A stretch of DNA of 64,000 nt from Agapetus fuscipes (GCA_951799405.1 OX637334.1:12214001-12278000), one strand, 5' to 3'. Shown: positions 20,864-31,086, counted from the stretch's first letter. Notes: generated by a model from the letters alone, not told the origin. A program made the numbers and translations.

Positions 20864-20908
20864 ATGAGTTTTCACTGTAACTGTAACTGTAACTGTAACT
20901 GTAACTCT
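20864..20908 (-). repeat. RTE tandem hexamer tail
   Basis: (CTGTAA)n on the plus strand, i.e. (TTACAG)n at the 3' end of the minus-strand RTE element. The stop codon of the ORF lies only about 20 bp away. The same tail follows the fragments at 24660-24925 and 57228-57293. Confidence 0.85.
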
Positions 20909-20920
20909 GTCGCCATTCCG

Positions 20921-23806
20921 CTAGGGGTGGCCAGAGCCTCTGCAGAGTTGCCTCCATTTTTTCCTATCCTTACATATCTCTTTCAATTCATTCATATCCA
21001 TCACCTTTTTCATGCATTTTCTTCTTTTACGCTCACTTTGTATATCCCATTCTTTCACAATCTCCTCAATCTGATCACTCCATACTTTTCTCGGTCGTCC
21101 CTTCCCTCTTTTTCCTTTCACACTTTCTTTGTATACATACTTTGTCAGTCTATCATCATTCATTCTTTCCACATGTCCAAACCATCTCATCACATTCTTT
21201 TGTACCTTAACTTTCACATCCTCTTTCAAATTACATTCTTTTTTTACCCATTCATTCCTAACTCTATCCCTCAGAGTTTTTCCTGTCATGCTTCTCAAAT
21301 GCTTCATTTCCACCGTACATACTTTACTCATTTCGCTATCGTTCACTGTCCATGCTTCACTTCCATACAACAAAGTCGGTAACAATATGCCATTGTGTAC
21401 CGCCATTCTCAGATCCATCGTCAATCGCTTGTTCTTTGCTATTCTTCCTATTGCACCGACCACTTGCTTGCCCTTACACATCCTATTCTCAAGTTCTCTT
21501 GTCATCTTTCCATTCTTCTCAAACATACTTCCCAAGTATCTAAATTCATCCACAATTTCAACTTTCGTACCATTCAACATAAACGTGCATTCTTCATTTT
21601 CATCCGTTCTGTCAAAAATCAGTACTTTCGTCTTACTTGCATTAATTTTCAACTTGTTCACACACAGAGCATGGTTCAGACTAGAGAGCATTGCCTGAAG
21701 TTCCGCTGCTGAATCAGCAATTAATACTGCGTCATCAGCATAAAGCAGAACTCCGACTTTTCTCTCTCCAATCTGTATGCCATGCCCTTCCAGATTCGCT
21801 TGTTTAACACAATGATCCATGATTATATTGAATAACCATGGGCTCATTATGCAACCCTGTCTCACACCCTTGTACACATTAAAATACTCGCTGTATTCTC
21901 CATCCACCCTGACACACGCCCTGCTATTTAGATAGATGGCGCGTATCGCGTTCAGAAGTGCTTTGTTCACACCATACCTCTCAAGCACACACCACATCAT
22001 ACTTCTATCCACCGAGTCGAAGGCTTTCTCAAGATCTACGAAAGCCGCGTAGACCTTTTTATTTACGGCCAGCTGTTTTTCGACTATCTGTCGAAGCGCG
22101 AATATCTGGTCTACGCAACCTCTTTCCGGCATAAAGCCAGATTGTATATCTGAGACCTTCTCCTGGGTGGATAATCTTACCCTATGGATAAGAATCTTGC
22201 ATAGCACTTTACCTGGCACACTAAGAAGGCTAATCGGTCTGAAGTTACGGCAGTCTTTTTTGTCACCTTTACCTTTGTAAATTGGCACAATGACCGCCTC
22301 TCTCCAGTCCGATGGAACCTCCTTGACACTAACACACAATTCGCAAAGCTCTTTCATCCATTCAATCACACATTCTCCTCCCGCTTTCATCATCTCAGGT
22401 CTCACACCATCCACACTTGCAGCTTTCCCATTCTTTAATTCCTTTATGACCTTTCTTACTTCTTCTTTCGATATTTTCAAAACATTACCCTTATCATAAT
22501 CTCCTTTCACAGTTGAATCACATTCTTCTTCACCAAAAACCTCATTAAAATATTCTTTCCATCTCTTTTTTACATCGTCTTTATTCCACAGAATGTCTCC
22601 GCTGACATTTTTGATTCCCGGAGCTGTGGACTTACAACTGTCGTTGTTTTGTCTCACCCAGCTCCAGAACATCTTTTTATTGTCAGAGAAGTCATTCTGT
22701 GCTCTTTCACTCAATTTTTCTTCCATTCTTCTCTTACTCATTTGAACTTCATTCTTCGCTAGCCATTTTTTCACCTTGTATTCAGACTCTAACACTTTAT
22801 TCTTTCTGTCATTAATCCATTTTAAATAGCTCTCTTTCTTCTCTTTTACTGCTTGTTTAACCTGATCATTCCACCATTCATTGCCTTTTTTATGCCCAAT
22901 CGTAACTTCACCGCATACTTTCTTTGCGCTTTCAACCAAACATGTTTTAAATGTTTTCCACATTTTTTCTACACATGCATTCTTCACAAGTTCCTTACAT
23001 TCATCCGATTTCAAAATCTGGCTTACTTCAGCTTCAAAATCATTCCTGACATTTTCATCATCTAATTTTTCCACTTTCACTCTTTTCATCTTAATCACTT
23101 TCGTTCTTTTCCTATCTTTTACTTCGCCTATCTTTACTTTTGCACACAAGAGATGATGGTCTGAGCCCACGGATATACCTTGGTAGACTCTGACATCTCT
23201 TATGGCACCTCTCATACATTCTTCCATACATATGTAGTCAATGACTGTGCGAGTATTTGGCCCATACCACGTGTATGTGCGCACGTCTTTATGCTTATAC
23301 CAAGTATTTGATACAAACATCCCATGCTCCACACACATGTCAACAAGCCGTCTCCCACTGCCATTGATGACATCCCTTCCGTTTGGTCCTATTACCCTTT
23401 CATACTCTTCCTTTCTTCTACCCACCCATCCGTTCATGTCACCAAGCAGAATCACCTTTTCTTCTTTGTCTTTCATACTGATTTTATCGTCAAGCATATC
23501 CCAGAATTCATTTTTAATCTCCATACATTCTGAATCTACTGGCGCATAGCATGCTATCAGTAGAAAATTCGTTCTGTCGTACTTGATCCTTACTAGGAGA
23601 ATCCTAGGGGAGATCCATTCATAATTCCTGATATAGCTCTTCACACATTCACTAACAATCACACCAACACCCTGTCTAGGACATCCATCTTTCACACCTG
23701 AGTAAATGAACAAATTTCCATTACTCAGAACTTTCTCTCCTTCACCTTTCATTTTAGTTTCGGTCACACATAAAATTTTAATTTTTCTCTCATTCATCTC
23801 TTTCAA
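20921..23806 (-). CDS. RTE-like non-LTR retrotransposon ORF (endonuclease-RT), 5'-truncated
   Basis: 961 codons, open throughout. The N-terminal ~230 residues are an apurinic-type endonuclease, with CVTETKM near residue 15, then LLIACYAPVDSE, ILLGDMNGWVG and VGSDHHLLCAKV. The reverse transcriptase follows, with VPIYKGKGDKKDCRNFRP, AAFVDLEKAFDSVDR, GVRQGCIMSPWLFNI and the catalytic LLYADDAVL at about 683-691. The C-terminus carries MRWFGHVERM and GKRGKGRPRKVWSDQIEEI. Compared with the ORF at 53155 it lacks the first part of the endonuclease, including the WNVR motif, so the copy was truncated at about 23815 on insertion and cannot make a complete endonuclease. Clade assignment (RTE or close relative) rests on the single-ORF layout, very short 3' UTR and tandem tail. 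Confidence 0.85.
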   Translation of the reverse strand: MKEMNERKIKILCVTETKMKGEGEKVLSNGNLFIYSGVKDGCPRQGVGVIVSECVKSYIRNYEWISPRILLVRIKYDRTNFLLIACYAPVDSECMEIKNEFWDMLDDKISMKDKEEKVILLGDMNGWVGRRKEEYERVIGPNGRDVINGSGRRLVDMCVEHGMFVSNTWYKHKDVRTYTWYGPNTRTVIDYICMEECMRGAIRDVRVYQGISVGSDHHLLCAKVKIGEVKDRKRTKVIKMKRVKVEKLDDENVRNDFEAEVSQILKSDECKELVKNACVEKMWKTFKTCLVESAKKVCGEVTIGHKKGNEWWNDQVKQAVKEKKESYLKWINDRKNKVLESEYKVKKWLAKNEVQMSKRRMEEKLSERAQNDFSDNKKMFWSWVRQNNDSCKSTAPGIKNVSGDILWNKDDVKKRWKEYFNEVFGEEECDSTVKGDYDKGNVLKISKEEVRKVIKELKNGKAASVDGVRPEMMKAGGECVIEWMKELCELCVSVKEVPSDWREAVIVPIYKGKGDKKDCRNFRPISLLSVPGKVLCKILIHRVRLSTQEKVSDIQSGFMPERGCVDQIFALRQIVEKQLAVNKKVYAAFVDLEKAFDSVDRSMMWCVLERYGVNKALLNAIRAIYLNSRACVRVDGEYSEYFNVYKGVRQGCIMSPWLFNIIMDHCVKQANLEGHGIQIGERKVGVLLYADDAVLIADSAAELQAMLSSLNHALCVNKLKINASKTKVLIFDRTDENEECTFMLNGTKVEIVDEFRYLGSMFEKNGKMTRELENRMCKGKQVVGAIGRIAKNKRLTMDLRMAVHNGILLPTLLYGSEAWTVNDSEMSKVCTVEMKHLRSMTGKTLRDRVRNEWVKKECNLKEDVKVKVQKNVMRWFGHVERMNDDRLTKYVYKESVKGKRGKGRPRKVWSDQIEEIVKEWDIQSERKRRKCMKKVMDMNELKEICKDRKKWRQLCRGSGHP

Positions 23807-24208
23807 TAGTTCAAAAATTAATTATTTTTTATTTGATTTCATTTCATTTTCACGCAACAAATTGTGACAGCCCTAAAAAGTTGTTAACATAGTGAATGAC
23901 AAAAATGGTCAAGTCCCATCAAGTAGTTTTCAATAATAGTCAAGTCCCACCGAATATTTTTCAAATATAGTCAAGTCCATTACTTCGATTCAAAACTAGT
24001 CAAGTCCATTTAAAAAATCATTTTTTTAAGAGTTTCTGCTGGAAAAGTTAAAGGATTTTCATAAAATGAGCATAATAATAACAACGGGTTTTCATAAATG
24101 TCATTTAATAAAGTATTTTGCCTATGGAACACACCGAAAACTAAATACGTCATTTCCCAAAATTCTGAATTTCGGACATGACCATTTTTGAATCTCACCT
24201 CCTGATTT

Positions 24209-24659
24209 GTAAAATTATAAAATAAATAGATCTTATGAAAAATAAAATTTGAAAAAAATTACAAGTAAACTTAAGATTCTATTTTTTAATATTTGAAAAT
24301 TATTGGTCAAAAAAACGTTTTTTTGAGATTTTATTTGGAGATACAATACACACTTTTTTTAAAGTTTTTGCTTCTAGATTTTTTGTTTTCTTCCAGTTTT
24401 CTTAATCTCAATCAAACTTAAAATCACACTACAAACTAAAACAGGATATTAAGTGTATTAGTAATTTTTTTTCAGATTTCAAAATACCACCAATTTACAG
24501 AAAAACTGGTTCAAAAATTGTATGTTTTCCACTTACCGCAAGAAGGTGTTGGTAATTTTTATTTTTTCAAGTAATAAAAGCGTTTATAGACATATATTAT
24601 TTGATGCATATTGCAAATGAAATGTTTAACTAACACTTAAAGTTATCAAAATTTTATAT
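24209..24659. other. AT-rich sequence, nothing assigned
   Basis: No ORF of note and no recognised repeat between the transposon end and the RTE fragment at about 24660. Confidence 0.4.
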
Positions 24660-24925
24660 TTGAAAGAAAGTGTGAAAGAAATACAAAGAAAGTGTGAAAG
24701 GAAAAAGAGGGAAGGGACGACCGAGAAAAGTATGGAGTGATCAGATTGAGGAGATTGTGAAAGAATGGGATATACAAAGTGAGCGTAAAAGAAGAAAATG
24801 CATGAAAAAGGTGATGGATATGAAGGAATTGAAAGAGGTATGTCAGGATAGGAAAAAATGGAGGCAACTCTGCAGAGGCTCTGGCCACCCCTAGCGGAAT
24901 GGCGACAGAGTTACAGTTACAGTAT
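24660..24925 (+). pseudogene. RTE-like LINE 3' fragment
   Basis: Encodes the last ~66 residues of the RTE protein (KGKRGKGRPRKVWSDQIEEI to LCRGSGHP, stop). The ~20-bp 3' UTR and a short GTTACAGTTACAGT tail follow. It differs by only a few residues from the C-terminus of the element at 20921-23806, so it belongs to the same subfamily. It is heavily 5'-truncated. Confidence 0.9.
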
Positions 24926-24949
24926 ATTTGTCCATATTTATTGAAAAAA

Positions 24950-25965
24950 AACCACGTCAAAAACTGTGTTTTCGAGAAATTTCCTAGCACCCTCTCAATG
25001 AAAAGTGTACCCACCAAACAAAGTGTTAGTTTTGATACAAACGGGATCAATGATAATACTGAAAAATAAATATTACTTCAAAAGATGAGCTTCATTACTT
25101 ACACAAAACTAACTGTTTTGTTATGAAAATTGACTATGACCTATACATGACCATATTTTATGCTATAAAGTCATGTGCAGCCACTGTACAATTTTTTTTT
25201 TTCGGACGAATACAATACTTTATAACAGTCCTACGGACTGCTATAAAGTAAAAACCTAATTTGTCGAACCTGTCCGTCCGTCCGTCCGTCCGTCCGTATG
25301 GATGTATGTATGTCCCAGCCGGAACTACTGATCGCAGAGACATCAATTTTTGGATTAAGAGAATTGACAACCACAGATTTTGATGGGCCGACTGGCATGG
25401 CACCAACCGGAAAATTCAAGATGGCTGCCATACAAAAAAAACATAAAATTGCACTTTTCTCAAAAACGGCTCTAACGATTTTCTTTAAAATTTCAGTGTG
25501 GTCGTTGCTTAAATTGGCACTAAGAAAATTAGTTATGGCAACACTCTTGCCATTCTTCGTCTATGGGTTGCGATACGAAAGAAAAAAACGATTGTGATTT
25601 TCTCGGAAATGGCTGAGTTGACAAAAGAATTATGTTCTACAATATTATGCGCAATATTAATTTCTATAAAAAACTAAACAACACTTTTAAAAAAAAAATA
25701 CTTAAAGTACCGTTTACACGATCTCAAAACTTTCATCGAAAATATTAAAAATACCCATTAAAACGCAATTTTTTAAAATTTCTTTTTAATTTACAAGCAA
25801 GAAAAAAATATAAACTTTTTTGCACTATAATTTTTTTTTCACTATTTTGAAAATTCAAGATGGCTTCCGAAGAGCTGAAAATTTCAAATGCGTTTTTCCC
25901 AAAAACGGCTCTAACGATTTTTTTTAAATTTTCAGTATATAGGTTGCTTGATACTGTACAATTTA
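24950..25965 (-). repeat. Modular AT-rich repeat, inverted copy with (TCCG)n run
   Basis: Contains ACCAAACAAAGTGTTAGTTTTG, CATGTGCAGCCACTGTACAA, a (GTCC)n run at about 25265-25297, then TCCCAGCCGGAACTACTGATC. Minus-oriented AAGATGGCTGCCATAC and AAGATGGCTTCCGAAGAGC modules follow. It matches the left part of the 5.4-10 kb array in reverse orientation. The ORFs here have no homology. Confidence 0.65.
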
Positions 25966-25969
25966 TTTT

Positions 25970-26105
25970 ATATTGTAGGTCCACATGCGGCATGTGTAAG
26001 CGCGAAATTATGCATGTCTGCGTATGAGAATGCATTTAATATGAATCTCAAATGATACATATCTTTGCAGCTTAGATTTAGATTTAGATGAGATTTAGAT
26101 CTAAA
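25970..26105 (+). repeat. RTE-3'-end-type repeat, 3' part
   Basis: TAGGTCCACATGCGGCATGTG through CAGCTTAGATTTAGATTTAG. Only the last half of the unit is present. Confidence 0.75.
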
Positions 26106-26399
26106 CTACCTTTGCAACAAATTTTACAATACACATAAACTAACTTGTTGTACCGACATACCTACACTTCTGTCTGCAAAATGTGCGTCATAGTTTAGTA
26201 TAAATTTGTATTCATATTCGTCTCTACTGCCTACAGCTACTGTCGGACACAAATAATATTGACTATTCCTCAATTTTATATTTTTCCCCCTGCTTTCATA
26301 AAACATTGTAGACGTTTTTCATTCGTTATAAATACTTGCATTTTTTGGTATAGTTTATTTTATGTAGGTATTTTTTATTTTATTTTTCTTTTATGTCAG

Positions 26400-26577
26400 G
26401 TATACGAGTGGATGGCCTGGCTGGACAAGGGGGCCAGGGGGGGCAGCCCTCCTTCAACAATCATCATCAGCAACAACAGCAGCAACAACAGCAACAACAG
26501 CAACAACACAACAACAAACTGAATGTTCACGCCAAGGAGTTTACAATGGCCAGGCAACATGAGCTGCAAAACGCGAG
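26400..26577 (+). CDS. Candidate host exon: polyglutamine tract plus PAM2-like motif
   Basis: A 178-bp stretch is flanked by a good acceptor (pyrimidine-rich TTTTATTTTTCTTTTATGTCAG, AG at 26398-26399) and a donor GT at 26578. It reads through in one frame with phase-1 entry and phase-2 exit. The peptide starts IRVDGLAGQGGQGGQPSF, runs through HHQ and about 13 glutamines encoded by mixed CAA and CAG codons, and then has KLNVHAKEFTM. The last part fits the PAM2 consensus (L-N-x-x-A-x-x-F), the short peptide that binds the MLLE domain of poly(A)-binding protein in ataxin-2, PAIP and related proteins. Unlike everything around it, it looks like selected protein sequence. An ataxin-2-like gene is my best guess. 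No neighbouring exon is visible within the window, so its introns may hold the surrounding transposons. A retained fragment of a dead gene is possible. Confidence 0.5.
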
Positions 26578-26600
26578 GTACCAAAGTCAAGACATTAAGA

Positions 26601-27215
26601 AATAAATTGCACAGAATCAGCACTCGACTTTCTTGCATAAATTAACCCACTGTATGACGTATGTTAAGCTAGAATCATCTACCTGCTACCAGCTTATGCC
26701 GTTGTGAGAAAACATATTGACACACTTCAAAACAAGGAAGACTTGGTTGAATGTTTTTTTTTACTTTCGTTTGTATTCTCTCTTTTTCAGTACAAGTTAC
26801 AGGTTACAAGTTTCTCTGCCCACCAGGCGACCAATAATGAGATAAAATGTTTGCTTTTTATTTAATTTAAGTACTTGAGATTTATGACTAAATTTGTGTT
26901 GGCCGGTGTTTTGCCAAACGCCGGCCAATCAGCGTGCAGGATTAAGTTTTGTCATGGAGTTCGGCGGGCGGCGAAATCCAGGGCCTTCATTAATCGAGTG
27001 TGGCGTATCAATATAATATATCAATAATAAATCAATTTTATTCCACCGCGGTGTGTACCTGCATACTCGTACCATATGGAAATAGCCATATAAATACTTA
27101 AATGAATATAAATATTTGGATGTTTTATTTGGTGAGCGCCGTTTTGTGTGAATCACACTCAAGAGCCTTCTGTGAGGTTGGTCTTCTCTGAAAAAAGCGC
27201 CAATTACACAAGAAA
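26601..27215 (-). repeat. Composite repeat (as at 6871-7171) with ~300-bp insertion
   Basis: 26601-26700 and 27003-27215 together match 6871-7171, including a minus-strand SINE-B 3' part at the end. The intervening ~300 bp (about 26702-27000) is absent from the other copy. It contains a GCCGGTGTTTTGCCAAACGCCGGCC hairpin-like string near 26900 and no ORF. Confidence 0.6.
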
Positions 27216-27224
27216 GATCCTTTA

Positions 27225-27480
27225 TTTATAAGTTGGTATAAAGCTGACCACCCATATTGTAAAAAATAATTCACTTTGTCAATGTCACCCCTGTTTCAAG
27301 GAAAATCGGCAAGAGTTGCAGGTTTTATGTTCATTTGAGATTTGGTTTTAATTTGTAAGTACACATTCAGCATTTGTAAGCGCGAACTTACAAGTTTCTG
27401 TTTGTGGGCATGCAATGGATATGAGTTTTGAATCATAATATTTCTTTGCAACTTAGATTCTAGATTATTATTCATATGTA
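27225..27480 (+). repeat. RTE-3'-end-type ~250-bp repeat
   Basis: Complete but divergent copy starting near TTATAAGTTGGTATAAAGC, with CACCCCTGTTTCAAGGAAAA and ending CAACTTAGATTCTAGATTATT. It is the uninterrupted counterpart of the copy split by the RTE at 7205-7906. Confidence 0.75.
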
Positions 27481-27741
27481 GATGGTCATTGAACCCTTTT
27501 GTATGCAAACTTGGACTTTGTATGGTGGGTAAACTTTTTAGTTATGTTTTGAAAAAGTAACAACTGATTATTTTTGGTATTTATAAAATAATTAAGAATC
27601 TTAGCCTTATATCTAATTTTAACCCTTTGACTACCAAGAAAATTACAAAACATTTTATATGGAAAATTTTCCCTTCGTATGGTGGCTTTATATTTCTGAT
27701 ACACTTTTTGGAAAAAATAATGATGGCATTATATAAGCTAC
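27481..27741 (+). repeat. Modular AT-rich repeat, first part
   Basis: Matches 8115-8350 (GGTCATTGAACCC, CTTTGTATGGTGGGTAAACT, TTAACCCTTTGACTACCAAG). It breaks off after TTATATAAGC and resumes at about 30205, so 27742-30204 is an insertion. Confidence 0.65.
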
Positions 27742-28004
27742 TAGCAGTACCCGGCGTGTTTCACTACGCCATTTGGGCATGTGGTATCAATTTTTTTCTA
27801 CAGATAAAAGAGGAAACAACAGGATCAAAAAAAAAAGTGTGCTAATCGGAATCAAGCTTCACACAATTTATCTCTAGGTTAATTTTCACGTTTTCTAAAA
27901 AAAAGGTCTAGGTACAACTGTTAAGCAGCAGAGCCAAGCATAGGGAAAATCGATTGCGGTGCTCCATTTATATTTAAGATAAAAAAATCGGCTATGTAAC
28001 GTCA

Positions 28005-28255
28005 CTCATCTAATCTATTCTAAGTTGCATGGATATAATTGTTACATTTGGAATTCACATTAAGTGCATGCCCACAAGCAGACACGTATAAGTTCACACT
28101 TGCACATTCTGCGTGTGAACCTACAACATAAAAACCCAAATCTCAAATGAACATACACCCTGCAACTCTTTGCTGACCTTCCCTGAAACAGGGGTGACAT
28201 TGGCAGAGTGAACCATATTCTATTTATAGTTGGTCAGATGCATATTGACCTATAC
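28005..28255 (-). repeat. RTE-3'-end-type ~250-bp repeat
   Basis: Near-complete minus-strand copy, TCTAATCTATTCTAAGTTGC through GTTGGTCAGATGCATATTGAC. Contains TGACCTTCCCTGAAACAGG. Confidence 0.75.
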
Positions 28256-28260
28256 AAGAA

Positions 28261-29008
28261 AAGAATATAAACAATAAATTAAATTTTATAATTACAATTA
28301 AAGAACTAATCTATAAAATTCACTATACTCTTTGAGCAAAGTGAAGAAATAAATGTATTCCAAACATGCAGGAATATTTTTCAATGTAACCGCACTGTGA
28401 AACGTATGCAGTTGGGGAAAATGCTTCATACAATATGATGCACTTAAGTGTTTTTTCAACTATCTCCATAAAAGTGTTTAATTTATGTTGAATTTTTGAC
28501 TCCCTGTCCTGTCTTTATCCCGGCCAAGTAAATTCACATTTTTTCCCCACATTTAAAATGTGCTCTATCCATTATTTCAATAAGTGAAAGTTTTAGGTAG
28601 TGCACACGGAACATTTTCTATTGACAACAAAATTGTAAGTCGCACGGCCGGGTTAGGTAAAAGGCAAACATTTTGTTTATCTTGGTTGCTTTGGACCATT
28701 GTCACATAGAAGAAAGACGTTTAACCGCCGAGAAAAAAACGATCTTTAAATTTGTTGTGAGTATATAATTTTACAGAAATGCGTTTTTTGAAAAAACAAC
28801 TGTATTATGTATATTTTAATTAAAAGTATGTTTCAATAAAAGGTTTTAATAATAATAATATATTTCAATATGGTCTTCTAGTTGTGACCTACGAACTTTC
28901 GTTTATCGTATTTTTTATAAGTGCGGGATATAAAAGCTTTCTTACATTTCTAAAATTCAACTTGGAATACTTGAATAACATTTTTTAATTTGAAACTTTT
29001 GTCTAGGC
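28261..29008. other. AT-rich sequence, nothing assigned
   Basis: Part of the larger inserted block. No ORF, no recognised repeat and no RNA gene. Confidence 0.35.
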
Positions 29009-29561
29009 CAGGGGTCGGCAACCTTATGAGTCGGAAGAGCCAAAAATTACAATTTACAAATTTCAAAGTTTTTCCTTGACTTATAGGTTGGTATGAGGCT
29101 GACCACCCATACTGTAAAAAATGGTTCACTTTGCCAATGTCGCCCCTGTTTCAGGGAAGGTCGGCAAGAGTTGCAGGGCTTATGTTCATTTAAGATTGGG
29201 TTTTTATATTGTAGTTCCACATGCGGTATGTGTGAGCGCGAAATTATGCGTGTCTGCTTATGGGAATGCATTTGATGTGAATCTCAAATGATACATATCT
29301 TATTTTGGATTTGGATTTGTAAAGAGCCACAAATGTTTTTTTGCCAACAATAAATAGCGTCGATGGGGCGGGGGGAGGGTGGGGGGTGAAAAGCGAGTAC
29401 AAGTAGCGGAGAGATCGTTAATCGATTCAGAACGATTTAGTTTTTTTCGATCAGAAGTATAATTCTGTGTTTTTTTTATATTTGCGTATGAAGCTAAAGA
29501 GCCGTAACTTCACACCCAAAGAGCCGCATGTGGCTGGTGAGCCGCAGGTTGCTTACCCCTA
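29009..29561. mobile_element. hAT-type MITE with CAGGGGTCGGCAACC terminus
   Basis: The left end is CAGGGGTCGGCAACCTTATG. The right end, reverse-complemented, is TAGGGGTAAGCAACCTGCGG, preceded by AAAGAGCCGCATGTGGCTGG. Ends of the form C/TAGGGGTCGGCAACC with 'agccaaaa ... agccgcatgtggct' subterminal sequence are typical of a widespread non-autonomous hAT family. The 8-bp flanks (GTCTAGGC and ACCAAACC) do not match, so the duplication has decayed or one end is altered. An RTE-end repeat lies inside at about 29073-29320, and a very G-rich stretch lies at 29365-29388. Confidence 0.6.
29073..29320 (+). repeat. RTE-3'-end-type ~250-bp repeat nested in the hAT MITE
   Basis: TTCCTTGACTTATAGGTTGG through GAATCTCAAATGATACATATC. 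The 64 codons or so read across it on either strand are artefacts of the repeat. Confidence 0.75.
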
Positions 29562-29597
29562 ACCAAACCGATATCGATCCACCATATTTGTAAAAAG

Positions 29598-29815
29598 TCC
29601 GGTCTATAGCTTAGTTGGTAGAGTAACTGCATTCCATGCCGAGATCTCGAGTTAGAATCCCACTGAAGTTGTCAGAAATTATTTCTCGTTTCAGTGTTTA
29701 TTTCTAACCCAAAATAAAATACCGGCAAGGCTTACTCAGCCTTCATAAGAAATGAGTGTCAAGCCACTCATGAGCTAAATAACATCCATTTCAAGTTGGC
29801 GTAAAGTAAAAGTTA
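29598..29815 (+). repeat. tRNA-derived SINE-A, copy 1
   Basis: The head has an A-box-like TAGCTTAGTTGGTAGAGTA and a B-box-like GAGTTAGAATCCC about 36 bp apart, in the layout of a tRNA gene. The body has CGTTTCAGTGTTTATTTC, AAATACCGGCAAGGCTTACTC and AGTTGGCGTAAAG, shared with the better-preserved copy at 43279. No acceptor stem pairs, so it is not a tRNA gene. Confidence 0.75.
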
Positions 29816-29819
29816 CTGG

Positions 29820-29970
29820 GTTGTTCATTTTAGATTTGGATTTTAAATTATGAGTGGGTACACATGCAGCATTTGTAAGCGTGAACTTACATGTGTCTAC
29901 TTGTGAGCATGCATTTTATATAAATCTTTAATGTAAATGTATATTTGCAACTAAGATTATGTATTGTAGT
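29820..29970 (+). repeat. RTE-3'-end-type repeat, 3' half
   Basis: GTTCATTTTAGATTTGG through CACATGCAGCATTTGTAAGC to TTGCAACTAAGATTATG. Confidence 0.65.
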
Positions 29971-30204
29971 TGAATAAAATGGTCTTCTTCTATTGGGTGG
30001 TTTCAAAATTTACCGACCTCGTTGCTGAAATATCGAGAATTGAGAACCACTGTTTATTTGATCACCATCAAACTTCACAGGATTCGTTCTAAGAATATGT
30101 TACATGTTTCCTGAAAATTTCGTCAAAATCGGATGAGCGGTTTATGAGTCTATAGGGGACATACATACATACATACATACATACATACACACATCCTTCT
30201 TTAT

Positions 30205-30995
30205 AGATATAGATTTTTATTGTCTTACATTTGTATAAGATTTTTTTTTATTAACCCTCAAACTGCCGAGAAATTTTCATTTTTTTTCTTTTGTATGGCA
30301 ACTCCCTAAACCAAGATTATGATGAAGCAATGGTTATAATTATTAAATAGTACTATTTTATAAACGGATTCACAGAAAATTTAACAAAAATCGTTGAAGC
30401 CGTTTATGAAAAAATCGCATTTAAAGTTTTCAGCTCTTTGGAAGCCATCTTGAATTTTCAAAAAATTAAAAAATCTTTGATAAACAATGAATTAAAAACT
30501 TGTTCTTTCTATCAAATCTCAAAAAATTATATATATATTTCTTGCGTTTTAATGGGTTTTTGTAATATTTTCGATTTAAAGTTTCAGGTCGTGTAAGCAG
30601 TGCTTTAAATTACATATTTAAAAAAAAAAAATGAAATTTTGTAGAAACTTATGTTGTTTATAATATTGTAGAACATTATATTTTTGTTAACCCTATGACT
30701 TTCGATAAAATCACAATTGTTTGTTTTTTTCATATGTCAACCCATAGACACAGATTAGCAAGAGTATTGCAATAACTAATTTATGAAGTTAAAAATAAAT
30801 TAATAGCAACTCTGAAAATTTAAGAAAAATTCTTGGAGCCGTTTTTGAGAAAAGTGAAATTTTATGTTTTTTTTGTATCGCAGCCATCTTGAATTTTCAA
30901 GTTGGTGTAATGCCGTGTTATTTATACTTATCACATGTCCAAAAAAGTTGATGTAGTCAAAATTTGGTATCTCTAGGTCTAATAATTTGGAAAGT

Positions 30996-30997
<2 letters not shown>
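30205..30997 (+). repeat. Modular AT-rich repeat, resumed; LINE insertion site, left side
   Basis: Continues the copy broken at 27741. Contains CCTCAAACTGCCGAGAAA, GCAGCCATCTTGAATTTTC, GTAATGCCGTGTTATTTATAC and GGTATCTCTAGGTCTAATA, ending AAAGTGAC directly before (AC)n. It is equivalent to 8350-9160. Confidence 0.65.

Positions 30998-31083
<86 letters not shown>
30998..31083 (+). repeat. (AC)n microsatellite, left side of the LINE
   Basis: About 86 bp of uninterrupted AC. It abuts ORF1-coding sequence of the R1-clade LINE with no intervening element 5' UTR. In the reference copy at 9160-9220 the same position carries CACACA followed by (CATA)n, so a simple repeat was already present at the target. 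Confidence 0.95.

Positions 31084-31086
<3 letters not shown>

Larger units (their letters stand above)
19820..24204 (+). mobile_element. DNA transposon, CAGGAGGTGAG TIRs, ATTT duplication
   Basis: Both termini read CAGGAGGTGAGATTCAAAA followed by RTGGTCAWGTCC, giving TIRs of about 31 bp with two mismatches. ATTT flanks both ends (19816-19819 and 24205-24208). Subterminal iterations of TAGTCAAGTCC or TGGTCAAGTCC occur near 19840 and 20016 and four times at 23905-24010, all in the same orientation. Such arrays often bind transposase. The interior holds coding remnants (20177-20276 and about 20590-20825) and is split by an RTE-like LINE (20874 to about 23815). Without the LINE the element is only about 1.4 kb, so it is a deletion derivative. 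The superfamily is uncertain; a 4-bp TSD and C-initial TIR would suit the Chapaev side of CMC. Confidence 0.75.
27742..30204 (+). mobile_element. Inserted composite block with CATA array at its end
   Basis: It starts with TAGCAGTACCCGGCGTGTTTC and ends after TTCGTCAAAATCGGATGAGC, a run of CATA repeats (about 30152-30188) and ATCCTTCTTTATAGATATAG. Repeats with this kind of 'AAATTTCGTCAAAATCGG ... ACATACATAC' ending are widespread in insect genomes, but I cannot name this one. Nested inside are a minus-strand RTE-end repeat (28005-28255), a hAT-type MITE (29009-29561) with another RTE-end repeat in it, a tRNA-derived SINE (about 29598-29815) and an RTE-end fragment (29820-29970). The family behind the outer ends is unknown. 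Confidence 0.45.
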
